Shown here one piece after another: positions 58,401 through 64,000 of a DNA stretch of 64,000 nt. Origin of the DNA: Nigrospora sphaerica. Its lineage: Eukaryota > Ascomycota > Sordariomycetes > Amphisphaeriales > Apiosporaceae. Numbering within the stretch: the first letter of the stretch is position 1; the number at the start of each line of letters is the position of its first letter. The position numbers and the translations under genes are program-made. Location of the stretch: the NCBI GenBank assembly GCA_018287875.1, contig JAGVVL010000018.1, positions 3,667,616 to 3,731,615 of the forward strand, in the 5' to 3' direction. Under the pieces are notes generated by a model that made no database searches, had not been told where the DNA came from, and saw nothing but the letters and a program-made list of their open reading frames with translations.

Positions 58401-59770
58401 ATACAAAGCTCGGCTAGTCGTTAGTGGCTTCGAACAGCAGTACGGCCTTGACTATTTCGAAACATTTGCTTCCGGAACAAAACCAGCCACATGGCGAGTT
58501 TTACTCGCCTTAGCCGCCTACTACAACTGGGAAATTGAACAGATCGATATAGTCTCCGCGTTCTTAAACGGAGAACTACTAGAAGACGTTTATATTGAGC
58601 CTATCGAAGGCCTAGACGATCTTCTACTCGAAAACCGGAGTTAAACACCTTTGGGTGGAAATTCGACGATACCCAGTTATTTAAGCTTTTTAAAGCTTTA
58701 TACGGACTAAAACAGAGTCCTAGACAGTGGCAACTAAAGGTTAAAAAGGCCTTATCTACCTTAGGCTTTAAACCTCTAATCTCGGACGAGTCCACGTATT
58801 ATAACGATGAACTCCGGATGTTTATCGTTTCTTATGTTGACGATTTCCTTATATTCGGTCCGTTATTAACGGATATTAACCGAATAAAGAAAGAGATAGG
58901 AAAACACTTTGAGGTTAAGGACTTAGGTCCTATTTCCTACTTTCTCGGCGTTCAGGTTACCCGAGACCGAGAGAAGCGACTTATAAAGATAAACCAGTCG
59001 ACATATATACGGCAAATCCTGAAACCTCGAACTTATACGAGATAACGCCGTCCGATGTTCCTCTCTCTCCGAGCCTTCCGAAGAATATCGATTACACCGC
59101 TCTCAAAGACGAAAAATCGAATTCGGACACTATAAAGGAATATCAGCAGCTAATCGGCCGTCTAATGTATGCCATGACGCAGACTAGGCCCGATATCTGC
59201 TACGCTGTGGGATTTCTAGCTCGATTTATGCAGAACCCCAATAAACAGCTCTTGAAAGCCGTTAAAGGTGTCTTTAAGTACCTAAAACGGACTGCAGACT
59301 ACTCTATAGTCTATAAGGGCGACACTAAGCCTACATTAGTGGGCTATTCCGATTCGGATTACGGCGGCGACTACGAGACTCGAAAGTCTACTTCCGGCTA
59401 CCTCTTTACCTTGAATAACGGTCCTATAAGCTGGAAATCGAAAAGGCAGTCTACCATAGCCTTATCGACCACCGAAGCCGAGTTTAACGGGTTAGAACAG
59501 GCCACCCGTGAGTCTATATGGCTTAAAACCTTTTATTCGAGTTAGGGGTTAAAACGGCTTCGATTCCGATAAAAGGGACAATACTTCGGCTATAAACTTA
59601 GCTTATAACCCCGAATATCACCAGCGTACCAAGCACACCGCTATACGCTACTATTTCGTCCGGCAAGAAGTCGAAAACGAGAATATATCGGTCGAATACA
59701 TCTCGACTAACGACATGCCCGCCGATGGCTTAACTAAGCCACTTCGAAAGAGAAATTCAGTAGGTTCTTA
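55495..59770 (+). pseudogene. copia gag-pol polyprotein, broken by frameshifts and stops
   Basis: Gag starts MADIIKSVSACLMPK at 55495 (GSSNWNTWKSSLLLYFK), shifts frame at about 55790, and continues to a basic Asn/Gly/Lys-rich stretch (56110-56280) with no CCHC knuckle. Protease WWLYDTGSTQHIS is at about 56385. Integrase: LWHKRLGHPSFD and a Cys pair near 57160-57180, then the core (57282-58000) with YTDDF, IDNGTEF and EQNGIAERSNR, so D, D and E are all present. RT: WVFKLKTDVTGKPV, QIDIVSAFLNGE, ALYGLKQSPRQW and an intact YVDD at 58833-58844. RNase H: SDSDYGGD and STTEAEFNGL (59350-59500). Frame breaks fall near 55790, 56270, 56560, 57240, 58390, 58640, 59040 and 59530. Nonsense changes are fewer than in the gypsy elements, so it is younger. 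Confidence 0.85.
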
Positions 59771-59840
59771 AGCCTACTAAACTTACGCCCTTAAGCACGC
59801 CTATTATCGTGTATTTTAACGGTATAAGTTAAGAGAGGGG

Positions 59841-60408
59841 TGTTGCAGGTATAGGACTTATTCTATACCGTACTCTGTCACTACGGACTAAGCTATGCAC
59901 TTAACGGGAAGCTAGTCCTTTAACCGAGCCTATCCTAAAGCTCGGGCCAGCCTACTACCTAGAGCACGGGCCAGCTTACCCGCAAGCATGGCCCGCTTTA
60001 CGCACAAGCGTAATGTACGCCACGCGGAAGCTTCTGCAAGTTTCCACGAGTTTCTACGAGTTTCTACGTGGCTCCCTAAAGCTCCCACGAGCCCCATGAG
60101 GCTCCACAAACCTCTATAAGGTTCCATATGCTTCTAAGCCACGTAATCACTTACGCAATCACTTACGCGTCCTCTTCCTTGTATTACTAAGAGGATAAAG
60201 GTTTAACGGGTATAAGTAAAGGCTGAATCTCCCCTCTTTGTGTAACTAGTCTGTCCTGAAGCAAGCAAGCACACGAAATACACTCTTGTTCCTCTTGAAG
60301 AGAAGTTCCTTATCCTTCCGTGTTTCTTTATAGAAACGACCTCCGAGATCGAAAGAGCCCTTATAAAGGGGTTGCTTCCTCTTTTCGATCAAACCACCAC
60401 TTCCAACA
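59841..60408 (+). repeat. 3' LTR of the copia element
   Basis: Preceded by the polypurine tract and ended by TTCCAACA at 60401-60408, directly abutting the purine-rich subtelomeric sequence. Confidence 0.92.
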
Positions 60409-60669
60409 GAAAGTAAAAGAGAAGGAAAAAAAGAAAAGAAGGTAAAGAATAAGTGAAGAAAAAAAAAAGAAAGGAGTAATAATGATGAAAAAAGAAGTAT
60501 ATAAGTAAGGAAGTAAAGAAGAGAAAGAAAAAATATATATATATTTAACGATAAAAAGAAGAAGGTGAAAGTCAAGGGTAAAATAAACTATATATATAAG
60601 GAAGGAAAAAGGAAAGAAAAGAGGAGAAGAAGAGCGAGAAAAGAAAGAAAGGAAAAGAAAAAAGAGAAA

Positions 60670-60718
60670 GGGACGGGAACCGTTGGCGGTGCGCAGCTGG
60701 CCCGTTAGAGACATGCGA
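60670..60718 (+). repeat. Subtelomeric GC module, copy 1
   Basis: Reads GGGACGGGAACCGTTGGCGG then TGCGCAGCTGGCCC and GTTAGAGACA. Shares its core with copies 2-4. Confidence 0.65.
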
Positions 60719-61474
60719 TGGATAAAAAAGAGGTGTAGGAAGGATAAAAAAGAAGAAGTGAAAAGTAATATTTGAAGGGATAAAAGGAGAATAAGTATAT
60801 TAAAGAATGATAGGTAAGGAAAGAAAAGAGGGGTATATAATAAAATAAAAAGGTAGATATAAAGGAGGGAAGGACGGTACTATATGAAGAGAGTAAAAAG
60901 GAGAGTTAAATACATACGTTATAGGATATTATAAAGAAGAAGAAGGAGGTATAATTTCATATAAAAGAGAAAGGCAAAAGATTTCAAGATAAAAAGAGGA
61001 AAGAGATAAAGATAAGAAGTGAAGAAAAAAAGGAGGGAATAAGGAGGAAGGGTATAAAAAGGGAACATATAAAGACAAAATAAGAAAAAAGAAATAAAAA
61101 GAAAATCGAAAGAGAAGTTAAAAGGAAGTATAATATAAGTATAAAAAGAGAAATGAAAGATATAAAAGAAGAAAGAAAAGGAGGCAAAAAAAGAATTAAA
61201 AAAGGTGAGGGTATAAAAAGGTAAAAGAAGGAAAGAAAAGAGAGGAAAAGAAAAAGAAAAGTAAGTAAGTGAGAAAAGAAGTGTAATGGTGAGTAAATAT
61301 ATAAAAAAAGAAAGGAAGAGAAAATATAAAAAGAGAAAGAAGATAAGAAGTTTAGAAAGAAAAGAAAGAAAAGAAGAAAGAAGGTAAGAAGTGTATAAAG
61401 AAAAGAAAGAAAAGAGGAAAGAAGATAAGAAGTGTATAAAGAAAAGAAAGAAAGGAGGAAAGAAGATAAGAAGT

Positions 61475-61504
61475 GTAGAAAGAAAGAAAGAAAGAAAGAA
61501 AGAA

Positions 61505-61603
<99 letters not shown>

Positions 61604-61604
61604 T
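61475..61604 (+). repeat. (GAAA)n microsatellite
   Basis: About 130 bp of tandem AAAG/GAAA, interrupted once by an extra A near 61501-61506; the longest simple repeat of the window. Confidence 0.95.
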
Positions 61605-61611
61605 AGAGAAA

Positions 61612-61680
61612 GGGGGCGTAGCATGTAGGCGGTGCAAGCTGGCAGTCGGAGATATAAGAGGTGCTGTGGCAGAGTAGCCA
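61612..61680 (+). repeat. Subtelomeric GC module, copy 2
   Basis: GGGGGCGTAGCATGTAGGCGG, then TGCAAGCTGGCAGTCGGAGA and a GTGCTGTGGCAGAG tail. Confidence 0.65.
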
Positions 61681-61904
61681 GCGGTTCGGGTTAAGAAAAG
61701 ATAAAAGAAAGGTATAGAAAGTAGATATATAAAAAGGAATAAAAGCGGATATAACGAGAAATAATAAGTAAGGGTATAATCAATATAGAAAGGATAAATA
61801 AAAGGATAAAAAGAGGAGAGTAAGATAAGGGTACTAAAGGATTTTAAGAGAAAATAAGATCAACATATTAAAAGAGGTAAGCACATCCATGTAAAAAAGG
61901 AGGG

Positions 61905-62055
61905 TAAAATAAAAATAGGGGTATAATGAGGGTAAAATGAAAGTAGGGGTATAATGAGGGTAAAATGAACGTAGGGGTATAATAAAAGTAAGTAAAGAAG
62001 TAAGTAAAGAAGTAAGTAAAGAAGTAAGTAAAGAAGTAAAGAAGCAAGTAAAGAA
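61905..62055 (+). repeat. Short tandem repeats in the purine tract
   Basis: About three units of 'ggggtataatgagggtaaaa' (20-30 bp period), then several units of 'gaagtaagtaaa' (12-bp period). Confidence 0.7.
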
Positions 62056-62282
62056 GTAAAAGAAAGAAAGTGGGAAGGAAAGCGGTAAAGCGGTAAGAAT
62101 AAAAAGCTATAAGGAAATAAAAGGCGAAGAGGAAAATAAAGAAAGAGAAGGAAGAAAAGGAGAGGAAGAAAGGGGATAAGCAAGGGAAGTATAAGTTTTA
62201 AGAGAAGTATAAGCGAAGGATAAAATGAGGGGGAATAGAGTAGAAGGACGGCATAAAAAAGGAGGGAAAGGGAAAGGGAAGA

Positions 62283-62350
62283 AGGGGCGTAACCGTAGGC
62301 GGTGAAACTGGCCGTCGGAGACATTCGTGGTGTAGTAGCAGTGGCGGGCT
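62283..62350 (+). repeat. Subtelomeric GC module, copy 3
   Basis: AGGGGCGTAACCGTAGGCGG, then TGAAACTGGCCGTCGGAGAC and GTGGTGTAGTAGCAGTGGCG. Confidence 0.65.
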
Positions 62351-63439
62351 TATAATAGGTTAAGATAAGGGTACTATAAAGAAATAAAGAGGGTGAGAAG
62401 AGTAAGTAAGAGGATAGATAAAGAAAGAAAGAAAGAAAGAATAAAGAAGAAAATAGATTGAAGTAAGGAATAAAAGTGAACAAAAAGGTAATGTGAAGAG
62501 AAGGAGAAGGAAGAGGGTAATGATAGGAAGAATAAAGATAATAATGAAGTGAAAGAGTAAAGAATAAAGAAAAGTGTTAAAAAGGAAAAGATAAAAAGAA
62601 AAAGATAGTGTAGGAAGTTAAAAAGGGGTTATAAGGGTAAAAGAAAGTAAGGAGTTAAAAAAAGAGGGTAAAAGAAAAGAAAAGAGGGTGAAAAAGGGTA
62701 AAAAGGAAATAAGAAGAAGCGTGAGGATAAAGGAAGAAAGGAGGAGAAAGTAGAAGAGAATAAAATCAAGAGATATAAGAATATATAAGGGAAGAAAAAG
62801 AAAGAAAAGAAGGAATGAATAAAGGAAAGAAAAAAAGGGAATAAATCAAGGAAAGAAAAGGAAGAGAATAAAAAAGAGAGAAAAAGAAGGAAAGAAGAAA
62901 AGAAAGAAAGAGGAAAAGAAAAATAAAGTAAAAGAAAAAAAGAAAAGAAAAGATAAGAAAGGGCAGGTAACTGTACATAGTTAAGAGCTTATCGGTCGAA
63001 GAGGTTAAGGTTAAAGTTATTTTATAAAGTAGAAAAGGGTGAATAATCCGTATAAGTATTATAAAGGAGAAGACTAAGATGAACTTTTAAAAGAGGAAGA
63101 GGAGGATAAAGAAGATAGGCGTACGAGAGATAAAGAAAAGGAATAGACGATAATAAAATGCAAGGATATAAATAAGAAGTGGAAGAAAGGAAAGTAAAGG
63201 GTTTTCAAGAAATATATAAAATGGGTAAGGAATAAAATAGAAGAGAAGAAAAAAGATAGGAAAGAAAAGGATATAAAAAGAGAATACTAAAGGATAAAAA
63301 ACGTCGGGAGGAAAGGGAGGAAAATAATAGGATAAAAAAAGGCAAAAGAAAGAAAGACATGTTAAAAGAAAGGAAAGGTCTAAAGAAGAGGGGTAAAAAT
63401 AAAGTAATGAAAGAGTGGATTATTAAAAGAGAATAAAGA

Positions 63440-63745
63440 AGGAAGAAAGAAGAGAAATATATAGATGAAGAAGGAAGAAAGGATAAATATAAGGTACTAG
63501 GTAAAGAAGTAACGAAGGAAGAAAGAAGAAAAATATATAGATGAAGAAGGAAGAAGGATAAATATAAGGTACTAGGTAAAGAAGTAAAGAAGGAAGAAAG
63601 AAGAAAAATATATAGATGAAGAAGGAAGAAAGGATAAATATAAGGTACTAGGTAAAGAAGTAAAGAAGGAAGGAAGAAGAAAAATATATAGCTGAAGAAG
63701 GAAGAATAGAAAAATATAGGGTAATAGGTAAAGAAGTAAAGAAGG
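63440..63745 (+). repeat. 76-bp tandem repeat, four units
   Basis: Units starting near 63461, 63537, 63612 and 63688 by the word ATAGMTGAAGAAGGAAGAA, each with GGTAMTAGGTAAAGAAGTAA. The period is 75-76 bp; the last unit is the most diverged. Confidence 0.85.
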
Positions 63746-63870
63746 AAAAAGAAAAAAATATATAAAGAAAGATAGAAAGAAGACGAGGAAAATAAATATG
63801 AAAAGAGTAAATAAATAAGAGAGAAAGAAAAAAGGAGAAAAGATATAATAAGGAAAGGAGAAGGAAGGAA

Positions 63871-63935
63871 GAGGCCGTAACCGTAGGTGGTGCGTAGCTG
63901 GCCGGTCGGAGACAGCAGTCGTGCAGCAGCGGGTT
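63871..63935 (+). repeat. Subtelomeric GC module, copy 4
   Basis: GAGGCCGTAACCGTAGGTGG, then TGCGTAGCTGGCCGGTCGG and AGACA..GTCGTGCAGCAGCGGG. Closest to the end and to copy 3. Confidence 0.65.
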
Positions 63936-63950
63936 TTGATTCATGCAGCA

Positions 63951-64000
63951 TTAGCTTAGCTTAGCTCAACTCAACTTAGTTTCACTTAGCTTAGGGTTAG
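63951..64000 (+). repeat. Telomere-like degenerate TTAGCT/TTAGGG end
   Basis: Repeated CTTAG words pass into TTAGGGTTAG at the last ten bases. TTAGGG is the telomere repeat of most filamentous fungi, read 5'-3' toward a right-hand chromosome end. Only the start would be visible, so an internal telomere-like sequence cannot be excluded. Confidence 0.45.

Larger units (their letters stand above)
54541..60408 (+). mobile_element. Complete Ty1/copia retrotransposon with both LTRs
   Basis: 5868 bp. 5' LTR 54541-55104 (564 bp) and 3' LTR 59841-60408 (568 bp), both TGTTGCAGG...CTTCCAACA. A primer-binding site follows the 5' LTR directly and a polypurine tract (aagagagggg, 59831-59840) precedes the 3' LTR. 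The coding order is gag-PR-IN-RT-RH, the copia order. Flanking five bases are aactt and gaaag, so there is no target-site duplication. Confidence 0.93.
60409..63950. repeat. About 3.5 kb of near-pure purine sequence (GA-rich + strand)
   Basis: The + strand is overwhelmingly A and G, with few C and scattered T, for about 3.5 kb. All long frames here (for example 60984-61637 and 63205-63951 on the minus strand) are Phe/Ser/Leu-rich or Lys/Glu-rich products of the base skew, not genes. The purine run is broken by four GC-balanced modules annotated separately. It lies next to the telomere-like end, suggesting subtelomeric sequence. Confidence 0.8.

Noticed and set aside
60984..61637. Long minus-strand frame, 217 codons of Phe/Leu/Ser/Tyr
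   Set aside because: Product of the polypyrimidine strand and the (GAAA)n microsatellite; no domain, no start context, and equivalent Lys/Glu frames exist on the other strand.
61860..62483. Minus-strand frame of 207 codons, membrane-like
   Set aside because: Hydrophobicity comes from TTT/TCT/CTT codons of the skewed strand, not from a real membrane protein.
63440..63745. CRISPR-like array
   Set aside because: Eukaryotic context; units are contiguous tandem repeats with no distinct spacers.
63205..63951. Minus-strand frame of 248 codons ending at the window edge
   Set aside because: Same base-skew artefact; part is the 76-bp tandem repeat translated.

Overview
The window looks like a repeat-choked, probably subtelomeric segment of a filamentous ascomycete (Pezizomycotina) chromosome. 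Three things point there. The host genes are typical fungal families: an ABCC transporter, a cytochrome P450, an MFS carrier and a Zn2Cys6 regulator. Introns are short (49-149 nt) with GTRAGT donors and RCTRAC-type branch sites. Transposons carry many C-to-T and G-to-A nonsense changes, as in genomes with repeat-induced point mutation (RIP). The last 10 bases read TTAGGGTTAG, the fungal telomere repeat, but only about 1.7 units are inside the window.

Layout. 1-453: 3' end of a Cys-rich secreted protein gene. 3074-7045 (+): ABCC transporter with one in-frame stop. 8366-11368 (+): 5'-truncated Tad-like LINE (copy A). 12715-14262 (+): P450. 15587-17100 (-): MFS transporter, four exons. 17584-19833 (+): Zn2Cys6 regulator, divergent from the MFS gene across a promoter rich in CCGCGG. 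These four host genes could form a small metabolite or detoxification cluster; no PKS, NRPS or terpene synthase is visible here.

19.8-33.2 kb is nested transposon: a copia solo LTR, a near-full-length LINE (copy C, -) interrupted by a second LINE (copy B, +), and a decayed Ty3/gypsy chromovirus with its own solo-LTR insertions. 34.1-35.9 kb is an island of ordinary composition holding a two-exon gene for a small secreted protein with eight cysteines (34800-35281, -), the best candidate for an undescribed host gene. 36.0-40.8 kb (-) is the best-preserved LINE (copy D). 41.0-41.36 kb (-) is the TPR tail of an NLR-like protein. 41.65-45.6 kb holds two pogo/Fot1 transposons on opposite strands, 145 bp apart.

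45.9-52.2 kb (-) is a second Ty3/gypsy-type element, followed by stacked LTRs. 54541-60408 (+) is a complete Ty1/copia element with both LTRs. 60.4-63.95 kb is about 3.5 kb of almost pure purine on the + strand, broken by four copies of one GC-balanced module of about 60 bp, and then the telomere-like end.

Functionally, intact host genes sit in the first 20 kb plus the small secreted-protein island; nearly all the rest is dead or dying mobile DNA. A recurring lesion is loss of the catalytic Asp-Asp of reverse transcriptase by a G-to-A change at the CpG between the two codons.
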